The position numbers and the translations under genes were made by a program. The notes under the pieces were generated by a model. That model was not told where the DNA came from. It saw only the letters and a list, made by a program, of their open reading frames with translations, and searched no databases. A stretch of 64,000 nt of DNA from Haloferax sp. Atlit-12N (GTDB taxonomy: Archaea > Halobacteriota > Halobacteria > Halobacteriales > Haloferacaceae), in assembly GCF_003383095.1 (NCBI RefSeq), contig NZ_PSYW01000003.1, positions 1-64,000 of the forward strand, written 5' to 3'. Shown one piece after another: positions 24,056-33,480 of this stretch. Position 1 is the first letter of the stretch. Each line of letters starts with the position of its first letter.

Positions 24056-24898
24056 TTAGCCTTCTCTACGAACGCGTACACGCGTTTCGACCTGCCGGAG
24101 GCGATCAGACGAATCGCCGACCACGGCTACGACGGGGTCGAGCTACTGGCGGACGTGCCGCACGCGTTTCTCGCCGACTTCGACGAGACCGACCGCGAGC
24201 GCGTCCTGACGGCGCTGGACGAGACTGGACTCTCGGTGTCGAATATCAACGCGAACACGACTTGCGGCTACTACGACGACGCGCCGCCGTCGGCGTTCTT
24301 CGACCCGACGCTCATCTCGGCCGACAAGGAAGACCGCCGGTGGCGTATCCAGTACACGAAGGCCGCCATCGACTTCGCCGCGCTGGTCGACGCGCCCGCG
24401 GCGTGCGTCGCCAGCGGGTCGTCGCTTCCCGGAACGCCGCCGAGTGAGGCTTACGAGTACCTACTCGAATCGCTCGACGAACTCACGGCGTACGCCGAGG
24501 ACGCCGGGGTCGACCTCGGCATCGAGTTCGAACCGGAGCTCCTCGTCGAGTGTACCGAAGAGGTGTTGACGCTCATCGACGACGTGGGGAGCGACGCGCT
24601 CGGCGTCAACTTCGACGTCGGCCACGCGGCCGTCTACGGCGAGGACCCGGCCGAGAGCATTCGCCAGTGCGCCGGCCGCATCACGGGCATCCATCTCGAA
24701 GACATCAAGGGCGGCCGTGGGGGGAAACACTATCACCTCATCCCCGGCGAGGGTGACCTCGACTTCGGACCCGTCTTCGGCGCGCTCGACGACATCGGGT
24801 ACGACGGCTTCGCGACGTTCGAACTCTACACCTATCCCGACGACCCCGACGACGCGGCCCGGCGCGCGCGAGACGAACTGGCCGAATACGCCCGCTGA
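24047..24898 (+). CDS. Second xylose-isomerase-type TIM-barrel protein of the Ebo-like cluster
   Basis: The 283-residue protein is a clear paralogue of the barrel at 22077-22952: LAFSTNAYTRF, YDGVELLADVPHAF, VSNINAN, NFDVGHA and HLEDIKGG line up with it. Expected metal ligands are the Glu in IEFEPE, Asp/His in FDVGHA, His in HLEDI and Glu in FELYTY. The open frame extends further upstream, but ATG 24047 gives the family N-terminus. It lies 95 bp after the EboC gene with its own promoter-like element, so it may be expressed separately. A sugar or cyclitol isomerase or epimerase is the best guess. Confidence 0.82.
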   Translation: MVQLAFSTNAYTRFDLPEAIRRIADHGYDGVELLADVPHAFLADFDETDRERVLTALDETGLSVSNINANTTCGYYDDAPPSAFFDPTLISADKEDRRWRIQYTKAAIDFAALVDAPAACVASGSSLPGTPPSEAYEYLLESLDELTAYAEDAGVDLGIEFEPELLVECTEEVLTLIDDVGSDALGVNFDVGHAAVYGEDPAESIRQCAGRITGIHLEDIKGGRGGKHYHLIPGEGDLDFGPVFGALDDIGYDGFATFELYTYPDDPDDAARRARDELAEYAR

Positions 24899-25266
24899 AC
24901 GGCGGGATATCGACGCGAATTCACGGCGCGAGACACCGACTATCGCCCCCGAACGGGTTCGGACGCTCACGAGCGGCGTCGCGTGAGTGGCGTCGCGGTC
25001 TTCCCGGCGCGAAACCTTTCTCAGATAATCGTTAACTATTTGCATGGCGCTTTTGATTCACACGCTGATTGCATGCTTTCCAGCGAGAGCGAGCTATCCG
25101 CATCCAGAGGTAGCGCGCGCACGAGACGTCAGTCTCCCGACCGACGAGTCGAACAGACACCGCCGGTGACCGCGACCCACCGAGCCGAACCGAAGCGTCC
25201 GACGGTCGCTTCGCACGTCGCTCGCAGGGCGAGTTCACCGTCGCAATCGAACGTCGCTTACTCATC
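24899..25266. other. Intergenic region before the surface-protein gene
   Basis: No gene is apparent in 368 bp. The AT-rich CTCAGATAATCGTTAACTAT at 25020-25039 is a promoter candidate. It would leave an mRNA leader of about 200 bases. The ten bases CTCAGATAAT also occur in both 9-bp-periodic patches. Confidence 0.45.
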
Positions 25267-27642
25267 ATGAGTCCGGACAGTCCACGTTCGGAGCGGTCGG
25301 CGGACCTCCGGAACGCCCTTCCGGTCGTCGCGATGGCGGCCCTCTTGGTGGTCGGTTCGCTCGGACTGGGTGCGGCTATCGCGCCGGTCGCCGCGGACGC
25401 CCACGGTGGAACGCTCACGCGAACGGTCGATGACACCACGCTCGCGCCCGGTGAGTCCACCACCGTCACGGTCGAGGTGAACGCCTCCGAACGGGGGAAC
25501 TTCACCGTGGTCGAAGAGCTGAGTCCGGGCTTCGAGTCGGTCGAAATCGTCGACGCCGACGGCGCGGATTTCTCTGGCGTGCGGAACGCAGACGACGAAC
25601 TGTTCGCGACCTACGGCGACCGCGAGAGCGTCACGCTCGTCTACGAGGTGACCGCGGCCGACGACGCGAACGCGACGACCCACGAACTCACCGGATACGG
25701 CGACTTCGGCCTCGAAGACGTCCGGGCCTCGACGACCGGTGACGGTGAAATCAGCGTCTCGACCGACGACGGGGCGAGCGTGGTCCGCTCGGTCGACGAC
25801 GCGACCCTCGCGCCCGGCGAATCGGCGACCGTCTGGGTGGCTGTCGAACGGGACGAGGCGGCGAACTTCACGCTCGTCGAGGAGTTCAGCCCCGCGTTCG
25901 GCTCGGTCGAAATCGTCGATGCCGACGGCGCGGACTTCTCGGACGTGCGGAACGCCAACGACGAACTGTTCGCCACCTACGGCGACCGCGAGTTGGCCAC
26001 ACTCGTCTACGAGGTAACCGCGGCCGACGACGCGGCGGCCGGCACGGTCTACGAACTCGACGGGTTCGCGGACGTGAACGGCTCGCAGTCGGCGACCGAT
26101 GGGACCGCCGAAATCAGCGTGCAGGAGTCGAGCGACGACGGCGGCGCGGCCGTCCGGTCCGTCGACGATGCGACCCTCGCGCCGGGTGAATCGACCACGG
26201 TCCGGGTCGCCTTCGACCGGGACGAGGCGACGAACTTCACGCTCGTCGAGGAGTTCAGCCCCGCATTCGGCTCGGTGGAGATAGTCGACGACGACGGTGC
26301 GGACTTCTCGGCCGTACGCGACGCCAACGACGAACTGTTCGCGACCTACGGCGACCGCGAGTTGGCCACGCTCGTCTACGAGGTGACCGCCGACAACGAC
26401 GCGACGACCAGCACGGTCTACGAGTTCGGCGGCTTCGCGGACGTGAACGGCTCGCAGTCGGCGACCAATGGAACCGCCGAAATCAGCGTCCAGGCGTCGG
26501 ACGACGGTGACTCCGGTGCGGTTCGGTCGGTCGACGACGAGACCCTCGCGCCGGGCGAATCCACCACCGTCACGGTCGAGGTCGACCGGGACGAGGCGGC
26601 GAACTTCACGCTCATCGAGGAGTTCAACCCCGCCTTTGGTTCGGTCGAAATCGTCGACGACGACGGCGCTGATTTCTCCGGTGTGCGGAACGCCAACGAC
26701 GAACTGTTCGCCACCTACGGCGACCGCGAGAGCGTCACGCTCGTCTACGAGGTGACCGCGGGCGACGACGCGGCCGGCACGGCCTACCAGTTCGACGGCT
26801 TCACCGACGTGAACGGCTCGGAGGTGACGACCGGCGGCACCGACGAACTCGACGTTCAGAGCGAGTCCGACGACGACAACTGGGACCTCACCCGGTCGGC
26901 CGACGACACGACGCTCGAACCCGGTGAATCGACCGTCGTCTCGGTCGAAATCACCGGCAGCGAGGCGACGAACTTCACCGTCATCGAGGAGTTCAACCCC
27001 GGATTCGCATCGGTCGAAATCGTCGATGACGACGGCGCGGACTTCTCGGGCGTGCGGAACGCCAACGACGAACTGTTCGCGACCTACGGTGACCGCGAGA
27101 ACGTCACCCTCCAGTACCGTGTGACCGCCGGTGAGGACATGGACGAGGACGCCTCGTACGAACTCAGCGGGTTCGCGCAGTTCGACGCCGGCGACAAGGA
27201 GATGGACGTCGACGGCCTCGAATCGCTCTCTGTCGGCACTGACGGAGACAGCGGTGACGACGACGGCGACGACGGCGATGATAACGACGGTGACGATGGC
27301 GACGATGGCGACGACGGCGACGACGGCGATGATAACGACGGTGACGATGGCGACGATGGCGACGACGGCGACGACGGCGATGATAACGACGGTGATGACG
27401 GTGATGACGGCGATGACGACGATAACAACGGAGATGACGACGGTGATGACTCAGACGATGGTTCCGACGGCTCGGACGGTGACGACGGCTCGGACGACGG
27501 AACGACCGAGACGACGACGGCCGACCCCAACACGCCCGCGACGACCACGACTGACACGCCCGTTCCCGGGTTCGGTGTCTCGGTTGCGCTCGCCGCGCTC
27601 GTGATGGGCTCGGTCCTTCTCGCGCGCCGGCGAACGAGCTAA
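25267..27642 (+). CDS. PGF-CTERM surface protein with five tandem beta-domains
   Basis: The 791-residue secreted protein has an N-terminal hydrophobic signal (VVAMAALLVVGSLGLGAA, about residues 19-36), then five near-identical domains of about 122 residues starting near 45, 172, 294, 417 and 538. Each begins with a form of VDDATLAPGES and contains VEEFSPAFGSVEIVD, NANDELFATYGDRE and LVYEVTA. A long Asp/Gly linker (about 659-745) leads to TPVPGFGVSVALAA and a terminal Arg cluster, the PGF-CTERM signal processed by archaeosortase A, which lipid-anchors surface proteins. The domains resemble haloarchaeal adhesin- or cohesin-like beta sandwiches, and binding partners are unknown. The nearby laccase is also exported. 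Confidence 0.85.
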   Translation: MSPDSPRSERSADLRNALPVVAMAALLVVGSLGLGAAIAPVAADAHGGTLTRTVDDTTLAPGESTTVTVEVNASERGNFTVVEELSPGFESVEIVDADGADFSGVRNADDELFATYGDRESVTLVYEVTAADDANATTHELTGYGDFGLEDVRASTTGDGEISVSTDDGASVVRSVDDATLAPGESATVWVAVERDEAANFTLVEEFSPAFGSVEIVDADGADFSDVRNANDELFATYGDRELATLVYEVTAADDAAAGTVYELDGFADVNGSQSATDGTAEISVQESSDDGGAAVRSVDDATLAPGESTTVRVAFDRDEATNFTLVEEFSPAFGSVEIVDDDGADFSAVRDANDELFATYGDRELATLVYEVTADNDATTSTVYEFGGFADVNGSQSATNGTAEISVQASDDGDSGAVRSVDDETLAPGESTTVTVEVDRDEAANFTLIEEFNPAFGSVEIVDDDGADFSGVRNANDELFATYGDRESVTLVYEVTAGDDAAGTAYQFDGFTDVNGSEVTTGGTDELDVQSESDDDNWDLTRSADDTTLEPGESTVVSVEITGSEATNFTVIEEFNPGFASVEIVDDDGADFSGVRNANDELFATYGDRENVTLQYRVTAGEDMDEDASYELSGFAQFDAGDKEMDVDGLESLSVGTDGDSGDDDGDDGDDNDGDDGDDGDDGDDGDDNDGDDGDDGDDGDDGDDNDGDDGDDGDDDDNNGDDDGDDSDDGSDGSDGDDGSDDGTTETTTADPNTPATTTTDTPVPGFGVSVALAALVMGSVLLARRRTS
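27277..27390 (+). repeat. 51-bp tandem repeat inside the Asp/Gly linker
   Basis: GATGATAACGAC recurs at 27277, 27328 and 27379, exactly 51 bp apart, with almost identical sequence between. The unit encodes 17 residues of Asn/Asp/Gly spacer. Because 51 is a multiple of three, copy-number change would keep the frame and vary the stalk length of the surface protein. Confidence 0.8.
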
Positions 27643-27727
27643 CGAGGCGACTCGTCTTCCCGCGCCAGCGCACGTTCTCGAATTCCCTCCGCCCCCGCTT
27701 TCGGCTCTAACTCGGTCATTCAGAAGA

Positions 27728-27740
27728 TTTAATATAATAA
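27728..27740 (+). promoter_or_regulatory. TATA-like promoter of the laccase gene
   Basis: TTTAATATAATAA at 27728-27740 is a strong haloarchaeal TATA-like box 28-40 bases before the ATG at 27768. Confidence 0.6.
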
Positions 27741-27767
27741 CTCCCAAGTCGTAGTTCAGGGTCCATC

Positions 27768-29513
27768 ATGACAGACTGGTCTAGGCGGCGGTTTCTACAG
27801 ACAGGCGCAGCCCTCGGCATCGCCGGAACGCTCCCGCAGACGACGACGAACGTCTCCGCGGCGTCACCGGCGTTGGATAAGTTCGTGCAACCGCTTCCGG
27901 TTCCGTCGGTCCGGGAACCGGACGGGCAGCGAGACGGCGCGGACGCCTACGAGATATCGGTCACCGAATTCACTCAACAACTCCACCCGGACCTCCCGGA
28001 GACGACGGTCTGGGGGTTCGACGGGTCGTATCCCGGCCCAACCATCGAAGCGGACGCCGGGAGTCCAGTCCACGTTCGGTTCGACAACAGCGAACTCCCG
28101 AGCGACCACCTGTTCAACGTCGACGAGCGAATCGGTGGCACGACCACGGAGAACCACGCCGGCTACGACGGCCCAGTCCCGGAGGTTCGGACCGTCACCC
28201 ACTTCCACGGCCTGGAAGTCGACCCCGCGAACGACGGGCAGTCCGACATGTGGACCTCGCCGAGCGGGGTCGAGGGGCCGCGGTTCGACTCGGAGTGGCA
28301 GGAACTCCCGATGGAACAGGGGCGCACCACCTCGACGTACCACGACCACACGCTGGGTATCACCCGGCTCAACGCCTACGCCGGGCTCCTCGGACTCTAC
28401 TCGATTACGACCGACGCCGAGCGCGAACTCGGCCTGCCGTCGGGCGACTACGACATCCCGCTGTTGCTGCAGGACAAGGAGTTCAACGACGACGGCTCGC
28501 TGCACTACCCAGACGAGTTCGCCTCGGCGTTCCTCGGCGACACGGCCGTCGTCAACGGTGCCGTGTGGCCGTACGTCGAGGTCGAACCGCGTCGGTACCG
28601 CTTCCGCATCCTGAACGGTGCGAACCACCGCTCGTTCGACCTCCAGTTCGAGAACGAAAGCGGGTCGGGCGTCCCGACGATGTACCAGTTCGCGCCCGGC
28701 CACGGCTTCCTCGAATCGGTCGTTCCCATCGGCCCGAACGGCGACCTCGACTCGCTGTTGCTCACGCCCTTCGAGCGCGGCGAACTCATCGTCGACTTCT
28801 CCGACCACGCAGGCGAGACGCTCACGCTCACCAACGGGGCCGACATGGGTCCCGATCTGACCGACCTCGTCCAGTTCCGCGTCTCGGACCCTGAGACGCC
28901 GCCCGAAGACGCGAGCGCCGACCCGACGGACCTGTCGCTTCCCGCGCCGACCTCGTACGACGAGAGCGACGCACGGGTGACTCGCGAGATGACGCTGGGA
29001 ACCAAGGTCGACGTTGAAAACAACCTCATCATGCACACCCTGAACGGGTACGTCTTCGGCGACGAGGACGCACCCGTCTACCCGCAACTCGGGTCGACCG
29101 AGATATGGGAACTGCAGAACGAGTCGGGGGGACGACACCCGATTCACCTGCATCTGGTCACCTTCAGGGTCATCGGCCGCGGCCCCGACGGGACGCAGCC
29201 ACCGGACCCCAACGAGTTGGGACCGAAAGACACCGTCCGCGTCGACCCCGACGAGCGCGTGCGGATAATCGCCACGTTCGAGGGGTACACCGGGCAGTTC
29301 CCGTGGCACTGCCACATGCTCGAACACGAGGACAACAAGATGATGATTCCGTTCGTCGTCGAGAACCCCATCGCGGACTACGCGAACGACAGCGACATCG
29401 TGGACGCGACGGGGCTGACCGACGCGGTGAGCGACTGGCGGAACGACGACCTCGAAACCGAGGTGCTCCTCGAAGTCATCGACCAGTGGCGGAGCGGCGA
29501 CGAAGTCGCCTGA
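27768..29513 (+). CDS. lccA: Multicopper oxidase (laccase, LccA-like)
   Basis: The 581-residue exported enzyme begins with a Tat signal (WSRRRFLQTGAAL, cleavage near VSAA). All four copper motifs are present: THFHGLE, TYHDHTLG, HPIHLHL and the type-1/trinuclear HCHMLEHEDNKMM. It should oxidise phenols, amines, bilirubin or metal ions with reduction of oxygen to water, as the secreted Haloferax volcanii laccase does. After the last cupredoxin the chain ends in a dockerin-like helix pair (about residues 546-578; LTDAVSDWRN and IDQWRSG) also found near the N-terminus of the giant protein at 12886. It follows the surface-protein gene by 125 bp. Confidence 0.92.
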   Translation: MTDWSRRRFLQTGAALGIAGTLPQTTTNVSAASPALDKFVQPLPVPSVREPDGQRDGADAYEISVTEFTQQLHPDLPETTVWGFDGSYPGPTIEADAGSPVHVRFDNSELPSDHLFNVDERIGGTTTENHAGYDGPVPEVRTVTHFHGLEVDPANDGQSDMWTSPSGVEGPRFDSEWQELPMEQGRTTSTYHDHTLGITRLNAYAGLLGLYSITTDAERELGLPSGDYDIPLLLQDKEFNDDGSLHYPDEFASAFLGDTAVVNGAVWPYVEVEPRRYRFRILNGANHRSFDLQFENESGSGVPTMYQFAPGHGFLESVVPIGPNGDLDSLLLTPFERGELIVDFSDHAGETLTLTNGADMGPDLTDLVQFRVSDPETPPEDASADPTDLSLPAPTSYDESDARVTREMTLGTKVDVENNLIMHTLNGYVFGDEDAPVYPQLGSTEIWELQNESGGRHPIHLHLVTFRVIGRGPDGTQPPDPNELGPKDTVRVDPDERVRIIATFEGYTGQFPWHCHMLEHEDNKMMIPFVVENPIADYANDSDIVDATGLTDAVSDWRNDDLETEVLLEVIDQWRSGDEVA

Positions 29514-29528
29514 GCGACTGTCGCCGAG

Positions 29529-30134
29529 TTACTGCACCGGTTCGGCCGAGCGGTCCGAGAACCACCGACTCCGGACGACGTACGCGACGAGGACGACCGC
29601 GGTGGCGACGCCGATAATCGAGTACACGTCGACCTCGGTGAGCGACCGGGCGGCCTCGCCGAGATAGACCGCGAGCAGCGCTTCGATGGTGTACCGACCG
29701 CCGCGCCCGAGCACTGACGCCGCCAGATACGTCCGGAGGTCGAGGTCGAACACGCCGGACCCGATAGAAAGCAGTTCGTACCCCTCGGGAATCGGCGCGA
29801 ACGCCCCGAACGCGACCGTCACGAATCCCGAGCGCTCGAAGTATCGCTCGACCTTGTGAATCCGCTCGCCCGCGAACCGCGAGTCCAGCGCGCGACGGCC
29901 GCCTTTCTTGCCCATGAGGAACCCGACCAGCCCCGCCGACACCGACCCGACAGTAGCGACGACCGCGTACAGGAGCGCGAACTCGGGGTTCGTCGCCGAC
30001 AGCGGGACGAGCACCAAGTCCGGCGGGACAGGGAGCAAGAAGAATTCGAGGAACGCCACGAGCAGCAGCCCCGGCGCGCCGAGCGAGGCGAAAAACGCGG
30101 TCGATAGTTCGATAGACTCCAGTACGTCTAGCAT
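29529..30134 (-). CDS. VTT/DedA-type membrane protein
   Basis: The 201-residue protein has about five membrane segments and the VTT (SNARE-associated, YqaA/DedA-like) layout: GAPGLLLVAFLEFFLLPVPP, VGSVSAGLVGFLMGKKGG, then FGAFAPIPEGYELLSIGSG. DedA-type proteins act in lipid flipping and envelope maintenance. The open frame runs to 30239, but ATG 30134 (MLDVLESIELS) gives a normal family start. It converges on the laccase gene with 15 bp between stops. Confidence 0.8.
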   Translation of the reverse strand: MLDVLESIELSTAFFASLGAPGLLLVAFLEFFLLPVPPDLVLVPLSATNPEFALLYAVVATVGSVSAGLVGFLMGKKGGRRALDSRFAGERIHKVERYFERSGFVTVAFGAFAPIPEGYELLSIGSGVFDLDLRTYLAASVLGRGGRYTIEALLAVYLGEAARSLTEVDVYSIIGVATAVVLVAYVVRSRWFSDRSAEPVQ

Positions 30135-30333
30135 CGTCGTCTCTACGACGCCGCTACTGTCAGTAATAATTATCGCTGTTTGTGACCCTCGACTCCGAGA
30201 GACGGAGGCTGCGAAACGAGAAACTCGCCGCGGGTGCAAGGCGGCGGGTTCGATGCTGGTTCGTGAATCGCGTCAGGCTGGCTGGTTCGCGGGGGAGCGC
30301 GTCAGGCTATGCTGTCGGCTGTCGGTGACGTGG

Positions 30334-33300
30334 TCAGTCGAGGGCTTCGGCCATCTTCTCGATGGGGTGCGGCGGGCGGGATTCGCCGGGTCTGTCGCCG
30401 AGTTGGGAGCGACACGACGCGCCGGGTGCCGTGACGACGTCGCCGGGGCTCTCGTCGACCTGCCCGAACAGGATTTCGCCGATGCCCTTCGAGAGTTCGT
30501 AGTGCTCTTCTTCGTAGCCGAACGACCCGGCCATCCCGCAGCAACTGGAGTCGAGCGGGTCGACGGCGTAGCCGGAGCGACGCAGGACGCCCACCGCGTG
30601 GTGATCCTTGTTCGTCGCCTTCTGGTTGCAGTGGCCGTGGTACGTCAGCGTCTCGGCGGGGGCGTCGAAGTCGAGGTGGTCGTCGGCGCGCACGACGTCG
30701 AGGTACTCCATGATACCGTAGGCCGACCCCGAGACGAGTTCGACGCCCGTCCCGTCGAGGAGGTCGAGGTACTCGTCTTGGAACATCACCGCGTCGGAGG
30801 GTTCGACGAAGACGACCGACCAACCGTCGTCGACGTAGGGACGGAGTCGCCCGACGTTGTGTTGCGCTCGGTCGCGGGCCGTGTCGAGCATCCCCATCGA
30901 GAACGCGGCGCGGCCGCTCGCCTCGAGGTCGCTCGGAATCTGTACGTGGACGTTCGCGGCTTCGAGGACCTCCACGGCGGCCTTGCCGGGTTCGGGGTAG
31001 TTGTAGTTGGTGTAGGTGTCGGGGAACAGAAGCACCTTCCCTCGGGCGTCGGCGGGCGACACGGACGACCCGCCCCGAGCCTCGAACCACTCCTTGAGCG
31101 ACTCGCTGCTGAAGGTCGGCAGGTCGCGCTCGCTGGAGATACCGAGGACCTTCTCCATCACGAGGCGGCTTCCCGGAAGCTCCGCGGCGGCGTTCGAAAG
31201 CGGGGCGAGTTTGCTCCCGATTTTCGACAGGGTGTCGATGTTGCCGAACACTCGCGAGCGGAGGCTTGTGCCCTCTTTCTGGTGGTACTGGTGTTTCACC
31301 TCGGATTTCAGCTTCGCCATGTCGACGCCGGTCGGGCAGTCGCTCTTACAGCCCTTACAGCCGACACAGAGGTCCAGTACCTCGGTCTGGAAGCGCTCGG
31401 AGTACAGTTCGTCCTCGGGGAGTTCGCCCGAGATAGCGGCCCGAAGCATGTTCGCCCGCCCGCGGGTCGTCTGGACTTCCTCTTTCGAGGCGCGGTAAGT
31501 CGGGCACATGGTGTTCGAATCGGTCTGCCGGCAGGTGCCACAGCCGTTACAGAGTTCGACGAGGTGCGAGAAGCCGCCCTCGTCGTCGAAGTCGAGGTCG
31601 GTCTGCGGCTCGACGGACTGGTAGTCCGGACCGTACCGGAGATTCTCGCGCATGTCCGCGCCGACGCCGCGGTCGCTGTCCGGCCCCGGGTCCGAGGGGC
31701 CGTCGCGGTAGACGACGTTCCCGGGGTTGAACATCCAGTCGGGGTCGAACGCCGTCTTCAGCTCCTTGAATGCGCCCCAGAGTTCGGGCCCGTACATCTT
31801 CGGGTTGAACTCGGTCCGGGCCATCCCGTCGCCGTGCTCGCCGGAGAACGCGCCGTGGTGCTCGACGACGAGGTCGGTCACGTCGTCGGTGATGGAGTGC
31901 ATCTTCTCGATGCCCTCGTTCTCTTTGAGGTTCAGAATCGGGCGGATGTGGAGCGTTCCCGACCCGGCGTGGGCGAAGTACGCGGCCGACGTGTCGTGGT
32001 CCTCAAGGACTTCCTCGAACTTCTGGACGTACTCCGCGAGTTCCTCGGGTGGCACGGTCGCGTCCTCGATGAACGGGTAGGGTTTCGGGTCGCCTTCGAG
32101 GCTCATCAACAGCGGAATCGCCGCCTTACGGAGCTTCCACAGTCGGCCTTGGCTCTCCTCGGAGTAGGCTTCGAGCACGTCGAACGCCGCGCCGGAGTCG
32201 ACGAAGTGGGCGTTCGTGTCTGAGACCGCGGCCTCGAAGTCGTCGACGAGTTCGTCGTCCCACTCGAGCATCAGCGCCGCTTTCGCCCCCTCGGGAATGG
32301 GTTCGGCGTACTCGGCGTAGCCCTCCGACTCGCGAGCGAGGCGGAACACCTCGTCGTCCATGAGTTCGACTGCGCTGACGGGGAATTCGAGCGCCTCCGG
32401 AACGGCCTCCATCGCGTCTACGAGGTCGTCGAAGCAGTACAGCGCGAGCGCCGTCTCGTCCGGCTTGGTGACGAGCGAGACGGTCGCCTCGACGATGACG
32501 CCGAGGGTGCCCTCCGCGCCGACGAACAGCTTCGAGAGGTTGATGACCTCCTCGCCGTCGCCGTTCTCGTAGATGACTTTCTGGAGGTTATACCCCGACA
32601 CCGAGCGCTTGAGCGACGGATACTTGTTCTCTATTTCTGACTCGTGGTTCTCGACGAGTTCCCGAACCGTCCGGTAGATGTTCGCCTCTAAGTCGTCTTG
32701 GGTGAGGATGGATTCGTACTCGTCGCTGTCGAGGACGACTTCGCGGGTGTGTATCAGCGAACCGTCGGCCAGAATCACCTCCAACTCCTCGGTGTAGGCG
32801 TCAGTAATGCCGTAGCGGACCGAGTGCGCGCCCGTAGAGTTGTTGCCGATGCCGCCGCCGACGGTCGAGCGATTTGACGAGGCGGGGTCCGGCGCGAACT
32901 TCAATCCGTGGTCCGCGAGCGCGGCGTCGAGGTGGTCTTGGACGCACCCCGGTTGGACGGTCGCGCGCTTCGCCGACGGGTCGATATCGACGATGTCGTC
33001 CATGTACTTCGTGAAATCGATGACGACGCAGCCCCGCCCGACGGTCTGGCCACCCAACGAGGAACCCGTTCCGCGTGGCAGAACGGGGACGCCGTGGCTC
33101 GTCGCGATTTCGACGGCGGCGCGGACGTCGTCTACGTCCTTCGGCAAGACGACCCCCGCGGGTCGCGCCTGGTAGATGCTGCCGTCGGTCGCGTACAGTA
33201 CCTGCGCGTATTCGTCGAACTTCACCTCTCCATCGACGCGGGAGCGTAACTCTGTCGCCAACGCCGAATATTCCGCGGCGTCCGGCCGGTCGAGGTCTAA

Positions 33301-33363
33301 CGTCGTTGCCGATGTCTCTCTTCCCCGAGGGGAATCGAGCGTGTCTTCGACTGCCATCATCAT
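30334..33363 (-). CDS. FAD and Fe-S 2-hydroxyacid dehydrogenase (D-lactate/glycolate type)
   Basis: The roughly 1009-residue fusion has an FAD-binding PCMH domain (PRGTGSSLGGQTVGRGCVV, then VGGGIGNNSTGAHS), an FAD-oxidase C domain (HAGSGTLHIRPIL, SGEHGDGMARTEF), a 4Fe-4S pair (CNGCGTCRQ and CVGCKGCKSDCPTG) and C-terminal cysteine-rich domains (YHGHCNQKA, SSCCGMAGSFGY). It should oxidise D-lactate, glycolate or a similar acid and feed electrons to the quinone pool at the membrane. One of three adjacent ATGs (33363, 33360, 33357) is the start. TTTAAT about 24 bases upstream suggests a leaderless mRNA. With malate synthase and an IclR regulator nearby, glycolate is an attractive substrate, but D-lactate is equally compatible with sequence alone. 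Confidence 0.88.
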   Translation of the reverse strand: MMMAVEDTLDSPRGRETSATTLDLDRPDAAEYSALATELRSRVDGEVKFDEYAQVLYATDGSIYQARPAGVVLPKDVDDVRAAVEIATSHGVPVLPRGTGSSLGGQTVGRGCVVIDFTKYMDDIVDIDPSAKRATVQPGCVQDHLDAALADHGLKFAPDPASSNRSTVGGGIGNNSTGAHSVRYGITDAYTEELEVILADGSLIHTREVVLDSDEYESILTQDDLEANIYRTVRELVENHESEIENKYPSLKRSVSGYNLQKVIYENGDGEEVINLSKLFVGAEGTLGVIVEATVSLVTKPDETALALYCFDDLVDAMEAVPEALEFPVSAVELMDDEVFRLARESEGYAEYAEPIPEGAKAALMLEWDDELVDDFEAAVSDTNAHFVDSGAAFDVLEAYSEESQGRLWKLRKAAIPLLMSLEGDPKPYPFIEDATVPPEELAEYVQKFEEVLEDHDTSAAYFAHAGSGTLHIRPILNLKENEGIEKMHSITDDVTDLVVEHHGAFSGEHGDGMARTEFNPKMYGPELWGAFKELKTAFDPDWMFNPGNVVYRDGPSDPGPDSDRGVGADMRENLRYGPDYQSVEPQTDLDFDDEGGFSHLVELCNGCGTCRQTDSNTMCPTYRASKEEVQTTRGRANMLRAAISGELPEDELYSERFQTEVLDLCVGCKGCKSDCPTGVDMAKLKSEVKHQYHQKEGTSLRSRVFGNIDTLSKIGSKLAPLSNAAAELPGSRLVMEKVLGISSERDLPTFSSESLKEWFEARGGSSVSPADARGKVLLFPDTYTNYNYPEPGKAAVEVLEAANVHVQIPSDLEASGRAAFSMGMLDTARDRAQHNVGRLRPYVDDGWSVVFVEPSDAVMFQDEYLDLLDGTGVELVSGSAYGIMEYLDVVRADDHLDFDAPAETLTYHGHCNQKATNKDHHAVGVLRRSGYAVDPLDSSCCGMAGSFGYEEEHYELSKGIGEILFGQVDESPGDVVTAPGASCRSQLGDRPGESRPPHPIEKMAEALD

Positions 33364-33480
33364 TGATACACATACGCACGGATTAAATGCTCTGGTGTTG
33401 CGACACGTTTCCGCCCCCGAATAGCCCGTCACGACCGACGTGGGGATTTATATTCACGTCCTCGGTACGTAACGACATTC

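Noticed and set aside
27084-27673. Ser/Pro- and Arg/His-rich frames over the Asp/Gly linker
   Set aside because: Direct consequence of the GAC/GGC repeats read in other frames.
25267-29513. Cohesin-dockerin pairing between the surface protein and laccase treated as established
   Set aside because: The surface domains only loosely resemble cohesins and the helix pair lacks calcium-loop residues, so it is kept only as a speculation within a finding.
29908-32223. Open frame of 771 codons opposite the FAD/Fe-S dehydrogenase
   Set aside because: Antisense to a gene with intact FAD and Fe-S motifs; shadow composition.
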